A stretch of DNA of 64,000 nucleotides from Pipra filicauda (taxonomy: Eukaryota; Chordata; Aves; Passeriformes; Pipridae): NCBI RefSeq assembly GCF_003945595.2, contig NW_024104909.1:310001-374000 (forward strand), written 5' to 3'. The position numbers and the translations under genes were made by a program. This document shows positions 27,456-40,000 of the stretch, piece by piece. Each line of letters starts with the position of its first letter. The first letter of the stretch is position 1. Below the pieces are notes generated by a model that was not told the DNA's origin, did not search any database, and saw nothing but the letters and a program-made list of their open reading frames with translations.

Positions 27456-27779
27456 CACAGCCGGGCCCAGAAGGCTCAGCAGGCTCAGATCCAGAGCTCC
27501 TTCTTCTCCCCCCCCCGGCAGCTGTGTGTGCACACAAAGGTCTCTGTTCTCTGCCGGCTGCGAGGCCGTAGGGGATGAGGACGCTGTGCCCACGGGACTG
27601 GAAACTTCCCACTCCTCTCATCCTCCCTGCCCAGAGCCCGAAGGAACGTCTGCCCTTGTCTGGCAGGAGAGCTGGGTGACAGCCGGGGATCACAACCCGG
27701 GGTGCCCCTGGGGCCGGTGACCCCGACCCTCTGCGGGAGACAGGGAAGGGGCTGGCGACCCCTCGGGACAGTCACCCCC

Positions 27780-28062
27780 GGAGTGACTCCGACGCCGGGG
27801 CTGGAGGCTCTGATGGGGGTCCCGGGGGGTCGGGGGTGGGGGTCTGTGCCCCGCTCACGGTGACAGCGGGGACACGGGACACGCGTGGGGCGGGGTTCCT
27901 GAGGGGGCGTGTCGGGGGCGTGTCGGGACCCAGAGGGCGGGACCGGCGGCAGCCCCGGGGCGGGCGGAGCTGCGGGGCCGGGCTGGGCTGGGCTGGGCTG
28001 GGCCGGGCTTAGCTTAGCCGGGTTGGGCTGGGCACGGCTCGGTGCGGCGCGACCGGAGCGCC
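27780..28062 (+). promoter_or_regulatory. CORO7: CORO7 CpG-island promoter and 5' UTR
   Basis: This is GC- and CpG-rich sequence with GC boxes (GGGGCGGGG near 27887 and GGGGCGGGCGGAG near 27957). A GGGCT/GGGCC run (about 27980-28010) precedes the start codon. The ATG at 28063 sits in GCGCCATGA, an acceptable context with G at -3. A second ATG at 28042 is in frame but would add residues with no counterpart in remembered orthologues. Confidence 0.6.
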
Positions 28063-31000
28063 ATGAACCGCTTCAAGGCGTCCAAGTTCCGGCACACCGA
28101 GGCCCGGCTGCCCCGCAGGGAGGTGAGCGCCGTAGGACCGGCCGGTACCGTGCGGGCGGGGGCGGCGGGGCCGGGGCTGCCGGCGGGCACGGGCACGGAC
28201 AGGGACAGGGACAGGGCAGGACCGGCCCCGCGGTACCGGCAGGGCGCGGCTCAAGCTCCCGCGGCTGCGGCACCGCCGGTGCGGCAGGGCCGTGCCCGGG
28301 TCCCCCGGCCGCGCTCAGAGTGCGTCGCCCGGGTGGCCTTTCCTTGGCACACCTTGGCGCCGGAGGCTCCCGGCCCCGGGGCGCTCCGCAGGTGGGTCTG
28401 GTGGGGAGCCCCAGCTCTGTCCCGGGGCGGTGCAGCCCCCCCGGCCGGGAGCTGCTGGCGTGGGGTACCCGTTCCGTGGTGCTGCACCCTCCTGCCGCTG
28501 GACACGGGTGGCCACAGGCAGTTCATCCCCGGTTCCTGCTGCCCGCCACCCCAGCTCGGCTCGGTGCTTCACCTGTGCTCGCTCGGCCCTCTCGGGCAGC
28601 GTGGGCTTACCCAGCCGGGAGCCATGCATCCTGAGCGTGAAATGCTGGGCCCCGCTCCTGCCACCCCGCTCCTGCCACCCCGCTCCTGCTGCCCCACTTC
28701 CGCAGGCAAAGAGGAAGCGCTGGGCCCCACGGGATGGTGCTGAGCTCCCTCACCCTGCCCGTGAGCTGCACAGCTCAGCACTGCTGAGGCCAGGCAGATC
28801 CAGGGGGTCTTGCTGGGCAACAAGTGGTGCCCAGCTCCAGTCTCAGCCCCATGAATAACCAGCCCCAATCGTGCCAAGTGTCATGATCCACCTCTTCGCG
28901 TGGTGTTGGCAGTAGGTAATCCTGCCGTGCTCTCCACAAGGCTGTGGAGCTTGGCCAGGGCGTTCCCTTGGATCCCTGTCCCTGCAGGTTTGGCAGAGAT
29001 GTGGGGTCGGGGGTGGGTTGTGCCAGGTGAGCTTCGTTGGGGACCGTTATCAGGACACAGCCCTTCTGTGGGCTTCCCAAGCTGGGAACTCCCAGCATCT
29101 CCTCAGCACCATGACCATTAGTGAGGCTGGTGCTGCTCCCAACCCCCTTGGATGTCAGTGCACTCCTTCCCTGTAACTTCCCAAGCCATCCTTGTACCTC
29201 TGCTCACACAACTCTGCAGACCTAGTAAGCACCCAAAACATCCTTCTGAGCTTCAGCTGTAGGAGGAGACATAGTGGCCCCTGCCACTGTCCCAGCCTTG
29301 AACATCCCCCCCTCCCCATGGCATGCCAGTGTTTGTGTGTCTGCAGGACAGGTGCCATGTCATCAAAATCTCAGCTGGACAAATGTTTGCGACCTTCAGG
29401 GTTCAGATGAGCCCCTGGCAGGGCAGAGCGTGTGTGCCTGGGGGGTGTGGGTGCTGGGACACTTGGCTGTGTGGATACAGCATCCTCCAGGCAAGGACGT
29501 CCCTGTCACCACTGCCCTGGGGTCAGTGCCCACGGTGGGGTTGTTCTGAGGGACAGTGGGCTCTTGCCCCTGTGTGCAAGGAGGCATCCACTGTGCAAGG
29601 TGGCCTTTCCAAAAGGCCACCCAGCATGAAACATATCCCTGGGAATCAAGGCCACACCACCCAGCTCTGCAGGGCAGGAGGTGGGAGGTGAATGTCTCGT
29701 CTCAAAACCCATCTCAGGTGTCACGGCGGGAAACACTGTTGGGTCCCTGGCTGAGCGGGTTGTTTGTGGAGGCTCAGGCAGACACCTGACCTGGCCGGAT
29801 CAGGAAGCGCAGTGTAAACAGGAGGGATCACATCTGAGTCTCTTCAGGCAGCGTCTGCAAGGCCCTGCTGGCAAATGCCCCCTGAGAGCTCACAGTTTGT
29901 TCTAGGGAAGTAGCCAGGATGGTTCCATATGCTTTCCTGGCCGTGCTGGCACGCTGAGGAAAGGATCACTTCCTTGAGGGCTCCTGCCTGTGCACAGGGA
30001 AGTTGTGGGGCCAGGATGGACCAGCTCAGTGGTCCCTCTGCGAAACCTCAGCGCAGGGGTCCTGTGTGGGACCCCTGGAAGCTGGGGACCAGAGGTGGCT
30101 GGTGTCCCCCCTCGAGGGACCAGTGCAGAGTGATGGGATGCAGTTTGTAGGACCCTTCCTCCTGGGTCTTGCTCATGCTCCAGACCTGTTCCCCATCCCT
30201 ACTGCAGCCCCCTGCCCACCCACCAGGTGCAGGCAGAGGAACCTCCCTTTGGCAGGTAAGGGGTTAAGAGGTCTGTACCAAGCTGTGAGGGCTGGAGGAA
30301 GTGCTGCAGGAACCGCTGCTCCCTGTCAGGCCTCAAAAGGAAGCTGTGCAAGGAGAGGAAACCCGGGGCTCATGAACGCAGCTCCCTCCCCTTCGAGGGT
30401 GTCTGCCTGGTTTTGTGGGGTGTCCACTGCTCCAGACACCTGCTGCAGCTCTCCGTGATGCCAGTGGCTGCCATGGGCACACAGTCATGGTGGCACCCAT
30501 GAAACACCTGCCATTGCCATTGCTCAAGGGTTGGACTTGGCTCTGGGTGTGCCAGGAAGCTCCTGGTGGCCACTTGAGGTCAGATATCTGAGCAGGTCTG
30601 GCTGATGCAGGGTGTCTCAGTGCCCCACGGGTACAGTGCTCAACTGTGGAGGAGTAGTGGGATGTTTCCCACTGCTGCACAGTGGGATTTTGGATTTGGA
30701 GCTGTCATGAAGTTCCTTGGCTGCATGTCCATGTGGGAAGCTTGCTGCCTCGGTCAGCCACAGCCTGACCCTGTGGTGCTTCACAGACCAACAACTTTTG
30801 TCCCATCCCAGACTCCCTGACCTCAGTTTTTATCACAAAGTCCTCTGAGCCCTTCCCTCAGTGGCAGAGCCCAGGGCTGGGACAGTTCTGGGGAGAGGCA
30901 GTGCTGGGAGCCAGGATGCTCCTGCCTGCCATCCTCCAACCCCAGCGAGGGACTGTACCTCATGTTGGGAGCAGGAGCAGCCACATTGCCCTGGCCATCC

Positions 31001-34000
31001 CACAGAGTAGGACCCTACAAATGTGCCTCTGGCACAATCCTGTTGGTATTGGCAGCCTCCAGGTCTCCATCGGCATGGGAGCTCCACTGGGGCTGAGGGT
31101 CTCTAGCCATGCAGTGCCAATGTCTCCCCTCCAGCCGTGCTCTGGCCATGGCATCAGGCCCCACCATAACAGAGGCAACTCCTGACATGAGTTTTCCCTC
31201 TCCATCCTAGGCATGGATTGGGGGTATCCGAGCAGGCTCCATCGCATCCTGTGGGAACCATGTGAAGTCCAGCTGCTACTGGATTGCATTCAATGCTGAG
31301 GCAGCAGGTGAGGCACAGGGGGTCCCCTGCACAGCTCGTGGGGTGGGATGGATTTGTCCCAGTTGTCCCTGTGGGGCTGGGTGGGGGGTCAGCCCCACGG
31401 ACACCAGAGACACGAGGGTGAGGGGAGGAGGCTTTCCCTGAGATCTTCAAAAGTGCTGTAAGTCCCACACCTCTTGGCTTGCATTTCAAAGCTGGGTGCC
31501 CCTCAATGTATCCCAGGCTGGGGGATTCCTGGGAGCATCCCATAGGAAAAGGTCAGGCTGGTGGGTGGCTGGTGGTGACCTGCTCCTGTGCCCTCTTCTG
31601 TAGGTGTGTTGGGCATCGTGCCGCTGGAGTGCGAGGATGGGGGCAAGAGGACCGTGTCCCAGCTCTGCTGCCACTCAGGTGGGTGTCAGGTCCCACCTCC
31701 CACCTCCACAGGAGGCGTTTGGCCTCATGTGGGCTGTGCCAGGGGGCTCTGGTGCTGAGTCCCAGCCCTGGAGGCTGTGGTGGGCTGCCTGCCAGGCATG
31801 GGGAGTTGCTGGATTCCTGGGGAACCATCACCCATGGGCAGGGTGACCCTCACAAGGCTCATAAGGCACAAGGCACCTGCAGCTATGCTGACCACAAGAG
31901 ACTCTGCCAGGCTGGAGCCGAATTGATCCATGTTCCCTCATCTCTCAAGCTGCAGCAAAGCCTGGACATGTAGCTCTTCCTCACGCTCTACTACGCACTC
32001 TTTCCACATTACTCATTGCACGCCCTGAAATTCCCAGTACACCCAGTGCCAGGCTGGGGATGGCATCACCGTGGCTGTACCTGGCTGCAGTGGCGGGAGG
32101 AACAGGCTGGACCAGCAGCTCTGACGTGGACAGAGCAAGTGCTGCAGGGGAGAGGCACTGGCAGCATCGCTGCTGGCAGAGGAACAGGGCTCTGCCTCCT
32201 GCCCGGGCACGGGGAGGGTTTGTGGGGATCTCAGGGTGCCCCTCTCCTGGTTGTCAGAGCAGCAGTGCCAGCCTGGGGCATGCTGACCACCCACTTCCCA
32301 AAAATTACACCAGAGCACCAAGATGGGACCCAGTCCCAGTGCCACGTTCCTGTGTGTGTGCCCTGGCATGGCTGGAGGACTGCGCAGTGTGCCCTGCCTG
32401 GGCCACCTCGGCCTCTGGCACCAGGAGCTTCCATGTGTTGGCAAACCGGCCACTGAGCTCTGCTGCTTCCTCGGGAGTGCCGGAGGGGTGCATGGGAGCC
32501 AGCCCAACATCCATGGCTTCTTAATGGGATTAGCACGAGCCCTTTGAAGCCGTGCTGTGCCACAGCAGTGCCTCCATAGCAGGGAAGGGATTTTCTCTCC
32601 TCCCAGGCGGATGCAGCAGAGCGAGCTGCCTGCTCTTCGTGCCTCTGGGGCCTGTCTCCTGGAAGCAGGAAAGTACACAGTGACCTACTTTTCCGAGCGT
32701 GCCAAATGCATCCGAGGGGCTGCTGCTGATGGTGCCAGCGTTCCTCCCGCTGGGCCCTGCTGCCAGAGCTGCGAGGAGTGTCCCTGCCGCCGGCATCCCG
32801 AGCCAGGGTGTTACAAAGGGAGCCTTGTTACCAGCATGGCTCCAGCAGGCCATGGCCTCCAGCATCTGGTCAGCACAGACAGCCTTGTGCTGTCCGTGCT
32901 GCTCCCTGTGCCTCAGGGGGATGTTCATCTGGACATCACAGCCACGTGTGGGTGGTGATGGGTTAGACAGGGAGATGCCTTCAGGGCCCCCATCCCCTAC
33001 CAAAGGGGTGCAAGACCTGATGGACAGTGTGGATAGGCTCAAGCACTCACAGCAAAGCTGAGCTGCTCCAAAATACCTCAGTGGGTCTAGATCTGCCCCT
33101 GGTTGCCCACGTGTGTGTGTGTGTGTAGGGAAGGAATCAGGCTGGGGAAGAGGGAAGGGACTGCCACGCTGTCTGCAGGGGGAAGGTGGGGACAAACTTC
33201 TGCCTTTCTCCTTCCAGACGTGGTCACAGACTTTGACTTCTCACCCTTCGATCAGCTCCTGCTGGCCACAGGCTCTGCTGATGAGATGGTGAGTGCTCAG
33301 TGATAGGGGTCCCAAGGGGACACCCCATGTCCTCCAGCATGTCCCTGGGATTCACTGTGGAGTCCTGGAGGAGATGGGGTTGGAATGATGGGAGTAAGAG
33401 GAGTGTGGGGTGGAGCATAGTTGGGGAGCAGAGTGGGACATCCCCAGGTTGTGGGGGACAGAGCAGATGGTGTCAGACAAGGATCAGCCTTCTCCTGTCT
33501 GGGATCTGAGCTGCAACCAAGGGTCGGTCACCTGCTGTCCTCAGGGACCAAAGCCTGGAAAAGCAGCAAGCCCAGGCACCCAGCTGGGTCCTGCTCACCT
33601 GCCTGGGGACTGACCCACCTCTCCCTGGGGCTGCAGGTGAAGGTGTGGCGCCTGCCCGAGAGCGGCCAGGACATGCCCAGTGGTGCGGGGCTGACCCTGG
33701 GGCCTGGGGGGGGCCCAGTGGACGTGCTGCAGTTCCACCCCACAGCGGACGGAGTCCTGGCCAGCGGCGCAGGGAAGGGAGTCACCGTCTGGGACGTGGG
33801 GCAGCAGCAGCCCCTGACAGGTAGGCAAGGCCACGACTGCCTGAAATGTCGGTCTGCAGTGCTGGTGCCTGAGCCCAAGTCCTGACCTTGGTGTCATGGA
33901 ACAGGCAGCTGGGGTGGCTTTTTGGGCCGGGAGCACCGCGGTCCCTCGTGCCTGTGCACAGGCTCCCTACGCTCTGGTGCAGTGGTGTAAAAGGCACTGG

Positions 34001-37000
34001 TACTGCCCAGGGTGTCCCTCTCCCTGCACGTCCCAGGGCGTGGGCAGATGTGGGTGCCGTGGGTGGTTGCTCGCCCAGACCTCAGCTAACCCGAGAGCGA
34101 GAGGAGGTGGGTGGCAGCACGGGCCTGTGGGGCTCCAGCAGCTCAGGAATGCTCCCTGCACAGACGCAGCAGTGTCCCATTGGGTCCTGGCTGCCACCAA
34201 CCCTTCAGAAAGGACAGATAGTTCCCCTGGGAAGTGTTCCAGGTGGGAGAGCGATGACTTCTGCCCCATCCGTGGGAGGGACCCTTCTTGACCCTGCTTT
34301 CCTCCTGCAGCCCTGGACTCCCACGGGGACCAGCTGCAGAGCCTGACCTGGAAGCGAGATGGCCACCTCCTTGGCACCTCCTGCAAGGTGAGTGGCACAC
34401 GTGGGTGACTTCACTGTGGCACAGCATGACAGGGCTGGCCACCAGCTGCACCCTGGTGTGCTTGGTTTCATAGAATCAGGCTGGTTTGGGTTGGAAGGGA
34501 CCTTAAAGTTCATCTCGTGGGCAGGGACACATTCCGCTAGACCAGGCTGCTCAGAGCTCCATCCAGCCTGGCCTTGAGCACTTCCAGGGGTGGGGAGTGT
34601 GGAGGGACGGGAAGTTTCGGGGTAGGAAAGGGCAGGAATGAGGTCGGCGGTACCGCGGGGATGCGGCACTAGATGGCGCCGGCCGCTCGCGGGGCTCGCA
34701 CGGCGGCCGGGCGGGCGAGGCGGGCGGGCGAGATGAGCGTCCGAGCCAGAAGCCCCCCAGGCCATGCCTGGAGGCTGAGCAAGCAGGTCTGAGCACACAG
34801 ACCCAGCCCGCAGGCTGAGAGCACGGCCCCCTCCCCGCGCCAAGGGCGCAGGCGGTCCTGCGGAGCCGGTGGGCTCGGGATGGCGCTCGGAGGCCAAGGG
34901 TGCAGAGAGTGCGGGCTAAGCTGGAGTCCCGGCTGTGGTTGGAGCCCCTGCCAAGCGTGCGGGTTGAGCACAGAGGGTACAACACCAAGCTGTGCCATCC
35001 GGGATGTGGGGCAGCCCCCGTGCTGTGCCGTATGGCTGACGCAGTGTGCGCTCCCCAAACAGCACCCTGGCAGTAAGGCTGGCACCGGGGCACCCCTCTG
35101 CTGCCTCTGTGCCCTGCCAGCCCTTGCGAAGGCAGTCCCGTGCCCCTTTTGGTCCAGGGATGCCAGGCACGAGAGGGCTTGCTCCCCTCCAGCACTGCCA
35201 GGATGTCCAGCATCCAGAAGCTGTACTTCAGGAGGCTCCCTCCTTGTCTGGGAGTAGAGTGTCTTGGAGTCCTGGTGAGGCTCTGGGGGTGCTGGGGGTG
35301 CACCCCTGCCCACAATGTGGGACAGGACTAGGACACAATGCGAGCCATCCATAGGAATAGACACTTCAGGCAGGAGAGTGATAGGCAGGAAGGAGAGGGG
35401 CTGCTCGCTGCAGCCTTCTGCCTAATACATCCTGACATCCCACTGGCCCCAGGGTCCTTAACCCTCCTCTGTTTTCTTTTATCTCACCAGGACAAGAAAC
35501 TGCGGATCTTTGACCCCCGAGCCAGCCCAGCTGCCTCCCAGGTACCATCCCCTCTGGCTGTGCTGCAGGCAGCCCTGCCCAACTTGGGTGTCTGCTGGAG
35601 GGTGGGCTTTGGTCCCCCAAAACATCCCAGCTGGGGCAGGACTTGGGAGAAGCAACATGGAGGCAGGGACTGAAGGCAGGGGGAATGGGACTGCCTCCTT
35701 TTTGGCGCCAGCGCCCTCCCACCCAGTTTGGTGATCTCCCCCAGTGCCCTGGCACTCTGCAGGCAGCAATCCCGAGCCCAGGGGACGTAGGGGCTGTGGG
35801 CTCCCGGGCTGTGCAGGCCCCCAGGCTCTGTCCTGCTCTGCAGGAGCTGGACCAAAGGCTCTTGGGGATGAGGACCTGGCAAGAGTGAGGGCTGGGTGGC
35901 CAGATCTGCACAGCTCAGCAAATAACAGCAATTAGGAAATAAGCAGAGAACTTAAGCCTTGACGTCAAGTTCAAACAGCCTCTTATTAGAGGTTTCCTGT
36001 GGCTTGGGGGCTCTGGCTGCTGATGGCTGTGGGCCCGAAGGGAGGGATGCAGTGGAGAGTAGGGTGAGGTGGCTGCAGCAGGCTCTGATGCTCCTGGTGC
36101 CTCTCCTGCTGCCCATGGGCTCAGGAAGCCACTGTGCTCAGACACAGAGGTAACCCTGGGCACCAACTGGAGGGAGCCAGTGCTCCAGCACTGCACCAGG
36201 ACTTTCCATCTGCTCCTGCCCACAACCTGGATTCTGAGCTCCTGTAAGGCCCCTGGGTGCTTCCTGTGGGTACAAATGGTGCCCTAACCCTTTGGGCAGC
36301 CTTATAAACACCCCACCACAATAAACATAACCCCACAATAAACATAACCCCCACAATAAACATAACCCCACCACAATAAACATAAACCCAGTGGTGACAC
36401 GTGCCGGCGAGCCAGGGCAAAGTGCTTCCAGCCCTCCAGTGGCCCCCGTGACACTCTCCTGCTCCAAGCTGCCACTTGGCAGGGCTGGAAGGTCCCACTA
36501 CCTGGTCCCAAATTCATCCTGTGACTATCCATCCGTGGCCCCAGTGCCCCCCTCCCCGCCTCCCCCCACTTCTCCCCCTGCCAGACCTGTCAGCTTGTCT
36601 AACAGTGCTTCGGCGGAGCCGTGAGTGCGATGGGCTCGAGCCAAGTCTCCTGGGGAGGGTGGACTCTGTCTCGCTGAGCTATTAAAAATAACGTGTGAAT
36701 GATGGTGGCTGTTCAAAGCAGGCAGCTCACTTCCCTCCACCGCTGTCTGATCCAGCCTGGGGCTGGGGATCCATGTTTGCCAAGAGAAATATGCACCTTC
36801 ATTGCTGCAGCCCTGCCCCGGCCAGCTCAGAGTGGAAGGAGATGTTTAGTCTTCAAGAAGTACTGTGCTGAAGGGGAAAACTTTAAAATGCCATAAATCC
36901 TCTGGAAGTTTGCACAGAGCTTGCTCAGCCAAGGGGATTAACACTCCTGGGTTTTGTTGTTTCTTTTTTTCCCCATTGCTGGAGGGCTGGTTAATTTGGA

Positions 37001-40000
37001 AATGCTCCTTCTCTCCCCCCCAGGCCAGCGCGGTTACAGAACCAGGTGATGCCACAGCCGCGGTGCGGTGCCAGCACCTCGGGAGCTCCTGGCTTAGAAG
37101 TTGCCTGTTTTTTTGCAGAGGTGAACGGTGGGATGGTTTTTCCAGCCAGGCTGGCCCCCACGGCGCCGCGGGCTGGGTTTCCTCTGCAGCAGGCGGAGGG
37201 CTCGGCACCGCCGGCTCTCCCCCGTCTCTCTGCGGCACTCGGTGGTGCCAAGAGCCGGCCTCGGCCTTGGGCTGCTCCTCCGGCCGGTTTTCTTAATTTG
37301 CCAAGCCTGCCTCATTAAACATTCCTTTTTTTTAGAGCAGGGGGAGAAGAATGAGAAGGAGCTAAAATAAGAGGCTCAGGGAGGAGGGGTCTCTCCTCCT
37401 AATACCTGATGCTGCTCTCGGGTATTGTGGATGCAGCACACATGGGGCAGCGACTGAGAGTGGGTGAAAAGGGTGACTGGCAGGCTGCCCACACCCCAGC
37501 CATGCCCTCGCCAGGGCCTGACCCCCCATTCCCGGCTACACCCGTGGCAGCTATTTTGAGCATGTCCCAGTAGCAGGCAGGAGTGTGTGACGCAGTGAGA
37601 GCAGCGTGGACAGGGTCTGGCTGACCCCGTGGGGTGCCTGGTATGTACCCGGGGCCATGATTTCCCTTGGGAGAGCAGTGGCCTCATCCTGCTGGACGCT
37701 CAGCCCCTCGTTGCAGGCCCTTACTTGAGTGTTAGGGCTGTACTCACACAGTTGCTCTCCGTGCCTCCTTGGTGCCCCTGTACTGGCAGTGTAGGTGCCA
37801 GGGCTGCAGTGGGTCCTGCTGTGCCACCCCATGTAGCCATGCTGCTGCTGCCTGGCTGGGTCCAGGTTTGAGCTCTGCTGTCCTTCCGGAGAACCCTGTG
37901 AGTCCGCTGCCTTATCCCCTCCCAAGGCCACACTGCCCCAGCCGCCTGCTCTCCCCTCCCACAGGTGCTGGTGGTCGCCCTCCTTGCCTTGACCCTCTCC
38001 CTGGAAGTGAGTCACATCCTCTCCCTCGCGGCTTCAGCTCTGCCAGGGCTCAGCATCGCTGCTCCCACCCTCGCCCTCCTGCAGTTCCTGTGCCAACCCC
38101 ACCAAACCTCCATCCCATGTCCCCCTGGGCCGTGCCCTTGGTGGGACAGGGGACACTGCTGAGCAGGGAGTCAGAGCACCGGGAAGGTGCCCATACTCCG
38201 CCTGGTCCCCAGGTGGGTCACCAGCACAGGGCAGGGCAGTGATTTGGGTACGGCGTGGGCTTCTACAGTGGCATCTCCACTTGCCCACTGCCCTGGCCAC
38301 CTTCTGGGTACAGAGCCCATGGGCCACATTCTGTCCCCCACATGCTCGTGCCAGGGGCTGTGTGTGCAACTGGCCAGCACCTGGCTCCCGGGACAGGGAC
38401 ACGGCCAGGACAGGAGCTGTCTCTGGGAAGCTGTGGGGCTGCTGCTGAGCACAGCTAGTGTGGGATGGAGAGGAACTGGCTCTGTTCTCACGAGAAACTT
38501 CCTCTGCCGGCGTTTCGGCAGGACCGGGGGCGAGGGAACGGCCGCGCGCACCGGGCCGGCGCACGCTCCTGCTCCTGTTGTAATGAGCTGTTTTAATGAG
38601 CAGGGCCGAGGCTGAGGGTGCCTGGGGACAGCTGGGAGAGTGTCCCTGCAGGCCTGTCCCCACCATGGGTTTGTCCCCCCACCCTGTGGACTGTGCTGGG
38701 GGCAGAACGCGGTGACGGGGAGCAGCTGGGTCTCACAGCCCAAGCATACCTGGTGCTGTCCCAGCCCAGCTGCAAGTCCCAGGGGTGGGAGAGGGACTCC
38801 AGCCCTTCTCCCAAACCATGGCCACCGTCCCATGGGTCACATCAGTCCCTGCCACAGTGGGAGATGCAGCAGGAAGAGGGTCTCCATGGGCAGCATCGCT
38901 GTGGTGGCAGGGTGATGCTGTGGCAAGGTGGAGATCCAGGTTGGAGTGACCCAGCTGTATCCACAGCCAGGAAGGACTCCATGGACCCCAACATGCCACC
39001 ACTGCCCAGGGTCCAGCTGTCAGTCTGGGGCTGGCTGGGGACCACTCATCATTGTCAGTGGAAGGCGCATCAGGACATAGAGAGACTTTTAGCCTTCCTC
39101 CCCCGACACCTCATCATCATGGTATCCCACGCTGGGGTCACCCTGGGGGTACCTGACTCCCAGCCTCGGCAGCGGCTTCCTCCGGGCTGGGGGAAGGTCC
39201 ACAGCATCCCACATTCCCAAGGAGACCGTGGGAAGCTTTGAAAAAGTTGGCCTGACTCTGGGCTGCCTATTTATAGCACCGCACACTCGGTGCTCTCATG
39301 CTTCTGTTCCCCAGCGTAGCTGCACAGGACTGTTTATATTTCCTCTGCTCTGCTTCCCCCTCGGCCGTCCTTCCCAGGAATGCCGCTTGGTATGGCAGAC
39401 ATGGGGAAGTCGAGGAGGATTAGGCATGACCCAGAGGCATCTCAAAGGATGTGGGTGTGTGGTGGCACCGGATGGATAGGCCTGGATGCCGGTCCCTCCT
39501 GCTGGGAATGGCCTCGCCAGCTCAGGCCCACATGGGTTGGCATCTCCCTCCCAGCATTTTGGAAGCCCAAGCCTATGTCTGACCTGGGACTCCTGACAGG
39601 CTCCTATTCCAGAGGGCAGAGGTGTTTTGGGATTTGATTACAGCCTCACAGCTGACGGGGTCGGAGGCTGCAGGAAGAGATGAGATGTGGGAGAGGAGGG
39701 ATGGATAGGTGCTGATGGGTGCTGCAGCCTGCCCACCCCACAAGGCCAGCGAGTTCCCCCTCACCTGCCCAGGGATGGAGGTCATGCTTCCATCCTGGTC
39801 CTGTGTCCTGGCATTCGTGCCAAGGTAGGGGCTGTCTGGGTAGGAGCCCACTCACCTTCCTGCCCTTGCTGGGCTGGCAGCATCCCGAGTGGAGGTGGGG
39901 GGCTGCTCTGGCAGTGAGTGGGAGAGGCAGAGCCTAAGGATACCCAGCTCCCTGGGTCACAGGGTCACAGGAGGGGGCTTGTCCCACTCCATCCCCACCA

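Noticed and set aside
26671..27693. 340-codon Val/Cys/Leu-rich frame on the minus strand
   Set aside because: Its body is the reversed ACACAGCACCC minisatellite and the 18-bp repeat.
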